Assembly (NCBI RefSeq): GCF_000003815.2
Contig: NC_049996.1
Location: 12,271,433-12,335,432 of the forward strand
DNA: 64,000 nucleotides
Direction of reading: 5' to 3'
Origin: Branchiostoma floridae
Lineage: Eukaryota; Chordata; Leptocardii; Amphioxiformes; Branchiostomatidae
Shown: piece by piece, positions 23,230-34,872 of the stretch
Numbering within the stretch: position 1 is the stretch's first letter
How the letters are laid out: each line of letters opens with the position of its first letter
Program-made: the position numbers and the translations under genes
The notes under the pieces: model-generated
The model's database searches: none
What the model was told of the DNA's origin: nothing
What the model saw: only the letters and a program-made list of their open reading frames with translations

Positions 23230-23605
23230 ATTGAGATTCTCCTATACATATGGAGGGTATGGCGAAACAGGTGTCAAAGACGCCTTTTTCAAAGCCACCA
23301 TACCGTTGGCTTTGTTGTTCGGAGTTTCCATCTCCTAGGAGGACTTCCGACCAAGGATGCAAGGGGTTCCTCCTACCCCTGACTCGTGTGTCATGGCGGG
23401 TGCGTCATGCCCGAACATGCCCCTATGGCCTGTCACCACAACAAAGGCCTGTCACTGCCACTAGCCGCAGCTATGTACTCATTTACACCTGAGTTAGGTG
23501 AGGAAAGTCGTGTAAAGTGCCTTTCCCAAGGGCACAAGATCGGTGACACGGCAAGCGGATTTGAACCCGGGACCTCTCGGGCCTGAGACCAACGCGCTCG
23601 ATTGG
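23230..23605 (-). mobile_element. tRNA-derived SINE-like repeat, minus strand
   Basis: On the minus strand this reads GGTCCCGGGTTCAAATCCGC, a good RNA polymerase III B box, then GTGTCACCGATCTTGTGCCC and TTGGGAAAGGCACTTTACAC, a 3' body widespread in metazoan SINEs. The A-box side is weak in this copy but clear in the copy at 32741-32874 (TGGCGTAACGGTTAGG). The left part (23230-23290) contains GGAGGGTATGGCG, which recurs near 42978. The element sits next to the assembly gap, consistent with a repeat-caused break. Confidence 0.65.
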
Positions 23606-23849
23606 CGTCTATGGCGTAGGGGACTTCAAATTTGATATATTACCCACAATGCACCATGCTGCGCATGCGCACTTCAAACCATGAACTAGCTTTTTGTGCT
23701 TATCATATTAGCAGTTATATTGCTAATGACAGTACGATAAATAGGACATATTGCAACTGTAAGCATACAATACATGATCTAGACTGAGCCTCATTTAAAA
23801 ATTGCTCTATTATTTTGTATTTCATACAAATGACAGTTAGACCGTTCCA

Positions 23850-26800
23850 TCATCTCTTAGCGTAGCGCTCTATGTAACTCGTAACCTTCTCTTGAAAAGA
23901 TTCCTGAAGAAAAGGGGAAAAAAGGGAATTTTTTCATGAATGTCAGCAGCTACCTGCAACATTGTGCAAAATACTAGAAATAAAAATTCATCTGGTGTAT
24001 CATTTGCAGGCAGTAGGTACCCAATTTTGAGTAATGAGACTGATTTACATGCTCGAGGCACCTCCTTGAACACTATTGTACATGTACGTTACTTCCAAAA
24101 GACGAATGCAATCCCTGACAACATGTCCTAGCTAAGTCAACCCTGGGATCAAACTCAGGTCCACAGATCCATGGAATTGGAACTGCTCAGCTATGGAGAC
24201 ATGCTTAAATGTACATATAAAAACATTGATGGCCTAAACTTTCAAACATCTCAAGCTGATTTAAATCTTTTGAATGAAGGTTTATCTGCACAAGGATATG
24301 GGACAGGTTTGAACACAGATCATTCATTCATTCATGCATGAATCCATTGATCCTGCATTCATTCATTCAGTAGATATCAAACAAAAGAAAAACTACAATT
24401 GCAGTGTACATTGGAAAGCAGTTTAGAGAAAAGAATGATTAGGTGTAGTAAAGAATAGAATGAATGTGTCAACTTTAAAACTGAACCGTATATAAAGATG
24501 TGGGATATACAAATCATACTCATTATACATTTTTGTATCATAGAAACTATAATAGTGACTAGTGGACCAGATTAACTAATCAGGATGCTATACCTCCTGT
24601 CGTTTAAATGTATGAAATTAAAGACCAGGCTTACCTTGTCCCTAAGCCAATGTTCTGCAGCTTCTAGATTCAGTGGGTCATCAAAGTCACAAAGTTCCTG
24701 AGGAAAAAAGTTCATTTGTGAGGAGTGTGTTCTCTGTGTTAAAGACATCTAAAGGCATCCAGTCAGAGAGACAAAACCTATACCAAATATGCTAGTTCAC
24801 TCTTTGCAGACAAAATTTAAGGCAAGTGAGACTTCAGGAAAACATGTCAAGAAAAGAATTGTTAACAAGTTGGGGCCTTCACTTTTAACCAGCACATGCC
24901 CAGTTCAAACCTTGAAACAGCTAGTTACAAAAAGATATCAAAGCAAGTTGTGGCCAGCTTGCATGTGAGAACAAGATGATTACCAACACTTAGATAGAGG
25001 ATGTCTAAAACTAGACCAAGCAGTGATGGGAGCCAATTTGTGGCCATCTTGCAAGTAAGAAAGTGCTACAAAGACCAATACTTACATAAAATAGTGCATT
25101 TAAACCCCACACGACATCCTGTAATGTAAACAACAAATGACTCAAAATTTGTTTCATACAATGATACATGTACAAAGTTGAAAATCATCTCTCCATAGAA
25201 ACAAACTACATGTACTGTAAGTTGATAAACCTCTAATCATAGCAACTCTGAACTTTACTTCCTGTTAATCTGGCAACTCTGACATTCACTAATTCACTCA
25301 CTCTCACTCTGCAGAGAATGTGACACATGGAATATACATGATGTGGACAAGAAAACAGACACAAAAAGACACACTGAAAGTGAGACCTCTGTTCACAGAG
25401 GTAACAACAGCATTTCAAGACACAAGACACATGTTTACTTCAAGACACAATCTCCTATCAAAACTGTAACGTATTTGATCCTGAAAGGCTATCTTAGAGA
25501 AAAAATTTAGGGATGTTTCATTAAATGCTGAACAAAACATATAAGTTACCTTAAGAGTCCGTGTGGGAGACCACCCAGTTGCATCTAATGATGTTTCCCT
25601 AAGCAAACTGGAAAAAAAATGTTTGCGCAGTTAGGTGGATCCTATAAAATACAAATGATTTAATAGCTTTGTGTGTACTTTTGGTTCACAGTCTTAACTC
25701 AGGTGAAAATGAGTACCTAGCTTTGTTACGGACATCTTTTCAGATTGAACGCAAAGCAAGATGGAAGTCCTGTGTTTGAGGACAGCCATAGGTTGAGCAG
25801 CATGTTCAAGAATTCACCACAGTGATCAAAAAGGCTAGGGATCCAACCCTGTGCAAGTGGATCAAACCTTACAGTCTGGTCTTACACAGCTTGTACAAAA
25901 CGGGTGTATTACACTGGGTTTACTGATTATGGAAAACAAACAAAAAAGATACATAAGGCAAGAGTTTTCCTTACCTAAGACAAATATCGCCATTCTCAGC
26001 TATGTTTGGATGCCATATCCTGGTGTTACACTGCACTCGTGGGGGCTGTGGATGAAAAAATAAATATCATAGAACATTATACATCAACTTCAACATGCTG
26101 CATTATTATCTCTACCTATCCAAAACGAGCTACATGAGGTCTGCTGACTTGGAGGAAATATATAAATTATTATAATCTACTCACCAGGATATTGTAATCT
26201 TCCGGAACATCTACATCAAAGTCAAAGGTCCCTCCATGCCAAAAACCTTCATCTGAAACAGACATCAAATTGTTGGACATACAGCTATTAATATTTGACT
26301 AATATTTCTAATTAACAATAATTAAGGGTTCAAAGAAAGTTTTTGCAGCATTTCCTTTTTCTGGTCAAAACAATGCACAAAAGCAAATACTATCGGTGCT
26401 GTGAAAAACACAACAAATATTCAAAGATTTACAGAATACTAAAGGACAGTGGCAATTTGAATATTTCTTGTCCAACAGATACTGCAATACATGTACAAAC
26501 TTGTACTTACCAGGTGCAATAGTTATGTTGAACTGATGGAGTTTGTCGGGGTCATCAAAGGTCACTTTACAAGTTGCTGTGAAGGTTGAAAATAAAGCTC
26601 CAAAGTTATTAACAACAGGCCCATATGCAAATATTGAAGTAGATAATCTACTTGTATGGAAACCAGAAATATGAAAATATGTATGATATGATGTGATATT
26701 CTATCTGTTAAACTCCTTTATCATTATTGTTAGTGCTATTGTTATCATTGCTACCATCACCATTATCAGATTGTTGTATGTTAGATTTGTTTCTTTGTAT

Positions 26801-27366
26801 GTAACTATTCATACTTGGATGCTACTTTACATTATAGGTCCCTGATTAGAGATAAAAAATGAATATATAAATCCATAAATAAACATCTGTAGTTTCTGAC
26901 TTACGTGGCAAGTTCGACTCCATTTCTTGAACCTCTGTGAAATAAAATAACATACATAATAATGTACATAATCCCTTGATGGAAATCCTATTTTCTTTGC
27001 CAGCAAAATTACATTGTACCATTGGTTGTACTTCTATTTGAAATGGACAGTCACAATTGATATGTAACTGAGGAATTTTTGCGGTGATTTTATTTTCGCG
27101 GTTTTTGAGCTGCCAATTCACAGTGAACTTAAAACCACTGCAAACATTTTTCCATGGCAGAGACTACAGTGAATGGTGCTAATGCGAACAGTCCTTTTTC
27201 CCACTACCTAGAAATTTTTCCCGAGAACTTAAATGCTTTTACAGTATAAGACCATACCTTTGACCAGTAGTTTATCCCGAATGGAGGCCCTCTTGTCAGG
27301 ACTGTGAGCAATCTCCACAGGTTTGCCTTCTTTCGCCTGCTTCAACTTCTTGGACAGAGTAATCAT
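23850..27366 (-). CDS. UBE2F: NEDD8-conjugating enzyme UBE2F
   Basis: Nine coding exons on the minus strand (27366-27258, 26934-26905, 26576-26511, 26252-26185, 26045-25975, 25607-25550, 25118-25086, 24697-24635, 23903-23850) join in frame to 183 residues; human UBE2F has 185. All junctions have GT-AG sites. The E2 fold is plain: [21 protein letters not shown], then the HPN motif in [15 protein letters not shown] with the catalytic cysteine in GDICL, then [14 protein letters not shown] and [11 protein letters not shown]. The N-terminal [10 protein letters not shown] and IRDKLLVKE are the parts that dock the NEDD8 E1 and are specific to UBE2F versus UBE2M. The enzyme passes NEDD8 to cullins, chiefly CUL5 with RBX2/RNF7 in other animals. 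It is divergent to VPS25. Confidence 0.96.
24130..24200 (-). mobile_element. tRNA-like SINE head in the last UBE2F intron
   Basis: On the minus strand it reads CATAGCTGAGCAGTT, like an A box, and 30 bases later GACCTGAGTTTGATCCCAGG, like a B box. Together these resemble a decayed tRNA-derived SINE head. No intact tRNA cloverleaf can be drawn, so it is not called as a tRNA gene. Confidence 0.4.
24310..24370. repeat. ATTC/GAAT simple repeat
   Basis: Interrupted runs of ATTC (CATTCATTCATTCATGC and later CATTCATTCATTCAG) form a low-complexity microsatellite in the last UBE2F intron. Confidence 0.7.
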
Positions 27367-27639
27367 TTTTCACTCCTGTACAACAGACAGGACAACAAAA
27401 GATATATGTTAACTTGTGATTTTGCATAATGTGTCATTTCCAAGCAGATGTTGGGGTGGGAGTTTATAGTTTAACATACAATTACAATTCTGTAAACATT
27501 GTATACACGTAAATTTGTTTAAAAGCTTGGGAGTTGGGAGCCATTAGAAACATACAATATTTCGCATCAATATCTGCTTGGAGACTAATGTCCATGAATA
27601 TGTGAGTTTGGGTGGACAAAGATATCATTACATTTTTTC

Positions 27640-27695
27640 ATTTTAGATCATATCATATCATATTTAATATATCATATCATATCACATCTACCTGA
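27640..27695. repeat. ATCAT simple repeat
   Basis: Repeated TATCATATCATATTTAATA and ATATCATATCATATCACA form an AT-rich pentamer microsatellite upstream of the UBE2F start codon, within its putative 5' intron. Confidence 0.7.
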
Positions 27696-28062
27696 ATTTA
27701 CCTGAACCGCAGGTTTGGTTTTTGGATTTGCTCTTCCTGCAAAAAAACTTGAACACTTTTTCTTGCCTTCATGTTAGTAGTCAGCCTGTAATGCTGTAGT
27801 TCTTGACAATACACTTTAATAGGGTGCCCAAAACCGACATCGTCGAAATCTATTTTTGAAATACAGTGTACAATCTTGACACCACGCGGGTTTTTTTCAC
27901 AAAAACGAAAGCCTAACAAACTACGTTAGTAAATGGCATGTTTTACCAATACATACAATTTCTAATATGACATGCCCCCCACCCACTCAAAACAAAAAGT
28001 GCAAGAACTCTGGACTACAGTAATTTCATACATTTAGATACATCAATTCTACAAATACTTAC

Positions 28063-28200
28063 TTGTTTCTTGGCGTACGTGACAACAACTTCCTCACAAG
28101 TGTATAGATGTGTTTGGAAAGTCGAAAAGAAGACGATATTTCTCTTATTTTCCCATATTTTCCTTTTCAACCTGCTTTTCACAGGCTCACGTCCAAACGA
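28063..28200 (-). other. UBE2F: Putative 5' UTR exon of UBE2F
   Basis: An acceptor (CTGTTGTACAG on the minus strand) lies a few bases upstream of the UBE2F ATG, so at least one non-coding exon must exist further right. A good donor on the minus strand (AAACAA|GTAAGT) ends at 28063. The exon would start near 28200, close to the VPS25 promoter. An alternative leader with donor at about 27712 (CAG|GTAAAT) is possible. The right border is a guess. Confidence 0.4.
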
Positions 28201-28433
28201 ATCTGGGTTGAGGTCAGAGGTCAATGATGAGGAACAACCACGTGATATAAAATTTGTCAAGCGATTTTACGCAAAAGGCACAATTAGATTAACATTTTCA
28301 AACAAAAAATGTTAAGATGTGTACATGGTTTTGAGTGATGTTGTAGTTATGAAGGTTTTGACGCAATCTTGCTGAAAATCAAGAGTGAAAGTAGAAGTCT
28401 CGTGTTTTCTCGCGCGAACTGAAAGAATCTGAG
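28200..28433. promoter_or_regulatory. Shared (bidirectional) promoter region of UBE2F and VPS25
   Basis: Only about 230 bases separate the putative UBE2F leader exon from the VPS25 ATG, and the genes point away from each other. No TATA box is placed convincingly. The VPS25 side has CTCGCGCGAACTG and a GAGATGGCGG start context. Head-to-head housekeeping genes commonly share one promoter; here this is inferred from spacing. Confidence 0.45.
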
Positions 28434-31217
28434 ATGGCGGAGTTTCAGTGGCCGTGGCAGTACAACTTTCCTCCGTTTTTCACGTAAGACGGCATTTCAG
28501 AATGATTTTACGCAAAAATAACCATACCGTAGCTAAAACATATGCAGTTACAGTGGATTTTGTTAGTTTTAAGTACTGTCTATTTATGATAAACGAGATA
28601 AGGTGGTCGAAAGTTGACAAGACTGGGGAGGGGGGCGGTAGAAAACTTGTTTCGTGACAGTGTGGAAATGTTGGGTGTGTCATGATGATTTTGAGGCTCA
28701 TATACATGGTTTAAGGGCCAGAAAAAACAGAAGCCTCATCTTTCAATGAGAAAAGTATAGATAGAAGACATTTGATGCATTCGTTTTGTAGCCAAATGGA
28801 CTTAAATTATGACATGAATTGATCAATTGATGTTTTTATTTGTTAAGGGCTCCCTTATTTATTAAGCCCTTAATTGGAAATAAGCCCTTAATTGGAAATA
28901 ATCAGATATAACTGAAGGGACTACCCTAAATATTCATCAATAGAAAAACAAATTAATACTAGTAACATTTGAATAAGCACTCACTCTGAGGTATGGATCT
29001 CCTCAAACAAAGTAACATGTTTCCTCCAACTTTTCGTCTCATTCAGGAGGATGTACCTTAATGAAACTAGGTACTATTTCACTTTAGTTGAGTGAGGAAA
29101 TAGGTGCAAAGTGCCTTCGTCCAGAATACAACATTGGGGCCTGCTACTTAGTGCTAGGTATTCAAAGGGTTGTACTTGTAGCCAGCCCGAAATCATTTTC
29201 CGTCTCCTTGAATGGCTTTGGTGCAGCATTCCTAGGGGGTCTGGGGGCATGCTCCCAAATAAAATTTTGAAACCTAGACCCTCAGAAACACTATTTCCTG
29301 CATTTTGAGGGTTAAATTTTGCTCACAGAGGACGGAATGGGCAAATTTTTTTCCGTCCCCAGCTACAACCCTGATTCAAACACAGAACCTTTATATTCTA
29401 AGTCAACAACCCTAACGATGTTAGACCACTTTATTTGTGTAGCATACAGCCCAACAAGGACACCCAGGCTAAACAGCTGGAGGCGTGGTGTTTGCTGGTA
29501 CTATCTTACTGCAGACACAGGAGGCAGTACAGCCTAGACGTCACAGATGCACAGGACAGTCCACTCTTCCATAACAAAAAGATAGACAGTATCCTTCATG
29601 GAGCTTATAATTACACACTCAACATATGTTTAATCTCAGTGTATCTCTATATCCTCTGAATTGTACAACTACTGGTAGGTCCCATGTCCAGCTATTGTTG
29701 GCCAGCTAATGAAAAGTCATGCAGCATCTTTGATATTTTGCACTGTCACAGTTAACAAGAAAAATGGACTGTCTGAATGGTTGGCAGTGTTATATACTGT
29801 ATAATATACATCATCATTGTTACTATTGATAACAAATTAGAGTTTGTACAGTATAACTTAGAATATATCAGTACCTTTTTAGTGTACTACCTTAACTATC
29901 TACCAGGAAAATTGCCTTTAGATGCAGTCTACACTGTACTAGAAGAACTCAGGAAAAAAGGTAAGCATTGGAATGTCTTATACGTTTGTAAAGAATGCTA
30001 TTACTTAGGCATCTACTTTTGTTAGTGTTTTACACTGAAGAGTGGTTATTCAGATACAAATGTCTACAAATCTCACTGTCTGTTGCCCTAACAGCAAGCA
30101 TTTGAACTTTCTTTGAAAATTCATTTACCTTGATTGCACTGTTGCCTAGGTAATATAGAATGGACTGACCCAAAGAAAAGAAACAGATGTCTCATCATGT
30201 GGAGAACACCTGAGGAGTGGGGGAAGATCATCTACCAATGGGTGAGTAGCACGAGTTAATCAATCACAATGCGGTACAAGAGCTGTTGGTCAATGTAGCA
30301 TTGCCTGATCAAAACAAAGGTTGTTAGGTTAGCTGAAAAGTCCTTTTCAGAATAAACTTCTGAATATTCTTTTTTTGAATTGATTTGAATGATATAATTC
30401 TGTATATTGAAAACTTTATGTTGATATCGGATTGTTTTTGTCTAAGTCCTTGTACTGTAACTGAGTGTAAGAAAGATGCCCATACTTTTAAGGCTGAAGG
30501 TATTCTTCAATGTTGTTGTAGTTGTTGTTAATTTTTTTTCTGTCCTCCCAACATTAGGTGACATCCAATGGTATGAACAACACTGTATGTACAACATATG
30601 AACTGGTGAATGGGGACGACACAACAAGTCAAGGTAAAGTTGAAATTTGTTGATCTATAGTTGGTCTAACTCTAAGGCTTCAAGTATTCCTTTGAATCAG
30701 TTTGATAGAAAATTGATTTGTTTGTTGGTTTGTTTGGGACAAGATAACTAGTAGTTGTATAAGGTATATAGTGAAAGAAAATGCTAAAGAAATAGATACC
30801 ACTTGTCAATTTAATATTTGTCCAAAAAAGGTTTGTCATCAGAAGCTAGTTCATGGTTTAAAATGCTCTTGCACGAGGTCAAAGGTGAAGACCCTAACTT
30901 GTAAACAGTTGATACCATGGCCATCATATTTTTGTTTATGCCTTGGGGGCCCTCAACTTTGACATATTGTGCATGAGCTTATTGATTCAGGATCCCATTG
31001 TATTGTTACGGGAAGATTTTATATTGTGTAGTTCAATAATCAAGATGTGCTAGCTATTAGAATACATGTTCTGTACATTTGTATGTGACCAACATTTTGT
31101 TTTACTCTTTCAGAATTCCATGGAATGGAATCCTGGCTGCTGACAAGGGCTCTACAAACATTACAACTAGAAAGAAAGGCAGAACTTATGGGCAGCGAGG
31201 GGGTGAAGTTCTTCTAA
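28434..31217 (+). CDS. VPS25: ESCRT-II subunit VPS25
   Basis: Six exons (28434-28483, 29443-29588, 29907-29960, 30150-30241, 30558-30633, 31114-31217) join in frame to 173 residues; the human protein has 176. VPS25 is present in two copies in the ESCRT-II complex, each binding VPS22 or VPS36 through an N-terminal PPxF-type motif and recruiting ESCRT-III (CHMP6) for sorting of ubiquitinated membrane cargo into multivesicular bodies. The N terminus reads FQWPWQYNFPPFFT, containing that PPFF motif. Then come KQLEAWCLLVLSYCRHRRQY, KLPLDAVYTVLEELRKKG, CLIMWRTPEEWGKIIYQW and the end EGVKFF, all as in vertebrate VPS25. Both winged-helix domains are complete. Exon 2 uses the TGTGTAG acceptor; the next AG downstream would break the frame. 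Confidence 0.96.
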
Positions 31218-31299
31218 ATCATCAGGCCTCCCATATAGTTGTGATGTATAGGATTTATTGTGTAAAGATGATTTCAGGCAGCCTGAAAATTTGGTGAAA

Positions 31300-31305
31300 A
31301 ATAAA
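31300..31305 (+). terminator. Polyadenylation signal of VPS25
   Basis: AATAAA lies 83 bases after the VPS25 stop in AT-rich sequence, giving a short 3' UTR. It is the nearest canonical hexamer. Confidence 0.65.
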
Positions 31306-31689
31306 AAGTTTTCTTCATTCTTTAATATCATGTAACACAATCTTGTGGTTTCAATATATTTGTAGAATATGGAAAGTATGAAAGCTTTAGACTAAGGTAC
31401 AAATGTGGGGTACAATATAAATACTGGTACTATTACAATCTTTTGTTAGGTTTTATATGTGTACAGGGCTATCAGTTGTTGCTAGCTGCTATATTTGTAT
31501 GTGTGTGTGTTTCATTAGATAAATGTCCGTAAGTTGGAAGCTGTGATGATATGTGTGTGTACAGTGAGCTTAATTTTCATTGTCATCTTAATTACAGCCA
31601 CATGGAAGTAAGGGCTGCGTTATGTTCTCAGGCCTTCCAAGATGTGATTTTATGACTGTCGCTAGGCTTGAACAGATTGATTTAAGCAA

Positions 31690-31820
31690 TGCTTACATCT
31701 AGATATGTAAAGGATAGGTGTGACAGGTCGTTCAGTGTAACATAGCCAGCTACTGTCACGCTGCGTACATGCAAAGCTGGTGTGTTATGCAGAAGGTCAG
31801 TTATATAGAATCTGAAACAG
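31690..31820 (+). mobile_element. LINE 3' end fragment, plus strand
   Basis: GGTGTGACAGGTCGTTCAGT and, 50 bases on, AAAGCTGGTGTGTTATGC match in order the 3' UTR of the antisense LINE end at 2300-2590, with about 70-80 percent identity by eye. It is an old, 5'-truncated copy. Confidence 0.6.
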
Positions 31821-32740
31821 AACTACTAAACTGAGCAATCCATAAAACAGTAGACTGTTTAAAACTATGGTGTGTAATACATAGAAATACCAGTGAACTG
31901 TATGTTTAAACTACAGTTGTATATACCAGTGGACTGTAAGATTAAAACTACAGTTATGTAGACACTGAGGTAATAGAGATATATACATCAATGTAATACA
32001 CTTCTACACTGTACTGTTTGCTGTTATACACAGTATTTACAAAATGTACCAACTTGTGGGATATGTTATATATGCTACCAAGTGTTCCTTGTCTCTTAGC
32101 ACAGCACTCACTCATTATCAAATGTAAATTAAACATATTTTAACAAATGTGATATAAGTCTACTCTGTTACAATTTAATTCAAGCAAAATGAGATATTAC
32201 ATAGTATATGTGTGTGTTTCATTAAATGACTAGAACACAAGATCATTGTTAAGCCATACACATATCAGAATAAAACAAAAAGATATCAGATTTCCGATGA
32301 GCAGTCAGGATCAGTCTCGATGAATCTCGAATTGGTCAAGTTGAATAATCAATTTCCTGTCCCTTTCTCCTGGACTGTTAGTTTCTGTGAGTGGGTGGAC
32401 AAATGACCGTGTCTCTATATCTGTATATTTGTGGTCAACCGAAGAACAGTACATTTGTAATTATAAGCTTCTTTCCTAGAAATCTTTAGGAAACATTATG
32501 AAACAAACTTCCTGATGATTTCTTCCCTGATGAGCATACCACCTGAAAGTTTCCAAGACTAAGGTGTACCGATATCCGTCATTATACATGTATTCCAGCT
32601 GGTGTGACCAAAAATGGCTTAAGGGCTAAGTTTTGTACTCAATAGATAACGCACAACAAGAATCCAAGGTCACTTCACAGGATATATAGTATCTCCATTT
32701 AACGTCCTAGCCAAGGGACGTCTCTAGCCTAAGCAAGTTT
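31821..32740. other. Intergenic, no gene recognised
   Basis: AT-rich DNA with a short direct repeat (CCAGTG(A/G)ACTGTA(T/A)G) near 31890-31945. Nothing else supported. Confidence 0.4.
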
Positions 32741-32874
32741 CTTATTTCCACCTGAGTGAAGTGACGAAAATCGTGTAACAGTTCTTCCAAAAGGACACAG
32801 CATCGGTGGCAAGTCGGGGGATTCTAACCAAGAACCTCTGGGTGAAACATCCTAACCGTTACGCCAACGCGAAG
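32741..32874 (-). mobile_element. tRNA-derived SINE, minus strand
   Basis: The minus strand starts CGCGTTGGCGTAACGGTTAG (A-box-like), has AGGTTCTTGGTTAGAATCC (decayed B box) and continues TTGCCACCGATGCTGTGTCC and CACTCAGGTGGAAATAAG. It is the same family as 23230-23605 and a fragment at 29085-29130. Confidence 0.65.
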
Positions 32875-34872
32875 AATTTTGTGTCAATCTGAAGTGAATT
32901 TGTTAAAGTACCTAATAGATAGATACAGGCATTCAGGATTGAATTTCATGGGCAACTGGCGGGCGTTATGATGTTATCAATTATTGAATCTCTGTATGAC
33001 CGAGGATGGCTAGCCTATGCTTTATATTTGGCTATATTTTAACATCGTTGTAGCCGACCAAGAGAGCGGATATCGATCTAGTTGTAAAGGACTTGGGTCG
33101 TCTCTGGTTACTGAGCCAGTGGTTTCTTACCTCTCAGTTTCAATGCGAAACAAGCGAAGACAAAAGCTACATCCACGATACAGTGCCTGAAACTCTTTTG
33201 CGATGCAAATGATAAAAAAATTGTTGCTTGTGGTATACCGGTAATAACAGAACAAATTCAAGGTATCTTAAGCTGGGACTTGTATCGACCATAAAATATA
33301 AAGAATAATACGCAATTCTTTAGATCGATGTAATCAACAATGTCACGAATATATCTACAAATGTCATGAGTAGAAACATTTAAAATGTTTGTTTTCTTCT
33401 TATTGGGTGTTAAACGTTATATCTAGTGTCTTTTAGCACCATAGAATATAATGAAAGTGTCTTTTTGATACAGTAAAGAATTTAAAGTACACTCAAAGTT
33501 GACCCTGAAAAGAAATCTCGCAAATCACTCGAAAATGGTTTTATCGATATCTTGGCTATTGTAAGACAGAATCCGGTTTTGTAGTGAAATTGATGGACAG
33601 TACCCTGTCGCGCTACCAGGCCGTTTTGTCACATTTTAAACCACACTTTAACCACAACATTCTTTGACTATGACAAGACAATATAAGTTACCGTCCGTGT
33701 GACATTGACTGTATGCTACAAATAAAAGACACAAGAAAGGGCCCGTGGCCAAAAAAAGCCCCTCTACTTCACCTGCGCAGTCAATTACCACTTTAGCGAA
33801 ACCTCCATATGGATCAGCTGACATTTTCAGGACAATGGCCCACACCGATCGTGTTCTGAAGCTTATTTTGTCACCAGGATCACCTTTGACACTTCCATTG
33901 TTAACCAAAGATCACCGATAGGACAAACTGTAATCATTTACGCCACAGTAGTGCAGTGAAGAGACGAACTTATAAATAGAACTTGTTGAGCAAGTCCATG
34001 AGCGTCCTTGATGAGTTACGGCAATGGTGAAGTTGTTCGGTCTATAACTATGACTGGTTAGCGAAGGAAATGGTTTGTTTTCACCAACAATAAAAAAGAA
34101 AAATACGATACGTATCAAGTTAAGAAGTAAACATAACGTAAGAAATGTACAAGATATCGGGTTAAGGATTGCTTCATTGGGTACGGAAACTCCGAAGGCG
34201 ACCATACAAAACGCCCCAGGGAAACCGGGACATCGGGGGTGGGGGGATTTTGACGCATCCTTGTATTAATTTTGCCGTATGTAATATTATTGATATATGA
34301 TGTCATAGCACATTTGTATTGTCATTTGTATTTACGCGAACTTCACAATTAGCATCCTGTCATATATGATAAATGTAAAAAAAACGCCTTACGAGACAGG
34401 AAAAGGAAAAAAACACACTTTAAATCCGTAGAATTTCAGGAAACGAAAAAAACGTTGTACAATTTCACGATTTGAAAACACGCCAGATCCACATATTTTG
34501 TACATGTCTCGATGTCTCGTCAACAGTAATAGTTCATACAGATGTCAGGTTCGGACGTTTTTTTCCCTGTAATTGACATACATTTAAAAGTTACATGCCT
34601 GAGGTGGTTTCTGTATGTACAGTACGCCGTATTCCATATGAAAACGTGTCATACAGGAAACAACGAAGAACACCGGACGTTTACCGATGACAAATACCGT
34701 GCAACTACGTAACATCCAGGTGTTGCTTCGTTACGAGAATGGTATTTTAATCCGGAGTTTACTACAAAATCGAAACTGCTCCGAATTGTTTAAAAAGGAC
34801 ACGCTTCAGCGAGTAACTCACTTCAACTTGGATCTGTGGTACGGTCATCATCAGAAGGAAGAAAAGGACATC
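32875..34872. other. Intergenic, upstream region of the cytokine-like gene
   Basis: No exon was accepted. A minus-strand ORF at 33648-33908 has a fairly protein-like run (DKISFRTRSVWAIVLKMSAD) that may be a repeat-derived relic. Near 34432 the sequence TTTCAGGAAACGAAAAAAAC resembles a STAT-like TTCnnGAA followed by an interferon-element-like GAAA run; this is weak and could be chance. Confidence 0.35.

Noticed and set aside
23530-23605. tRNA gene on the minus strand
   Set aside because: A B box is present but no acceptor stem or anticodon arm can be drawn; it belongs to a SINE.
29449-29455. Alternative VPS25 exon 2 acceptor CATACAG|CCC
   Set aside because: It would shift the frame; the AG at 29441-29442 gives the conserved TIQPNKDTQ sequence.
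33648-33908. 86-aa minus-strand ORF with a protein-like stretch
   Set aside because: Composition is plausible but there is no start context, no splice partners and no recognised family; may be repeat relic.
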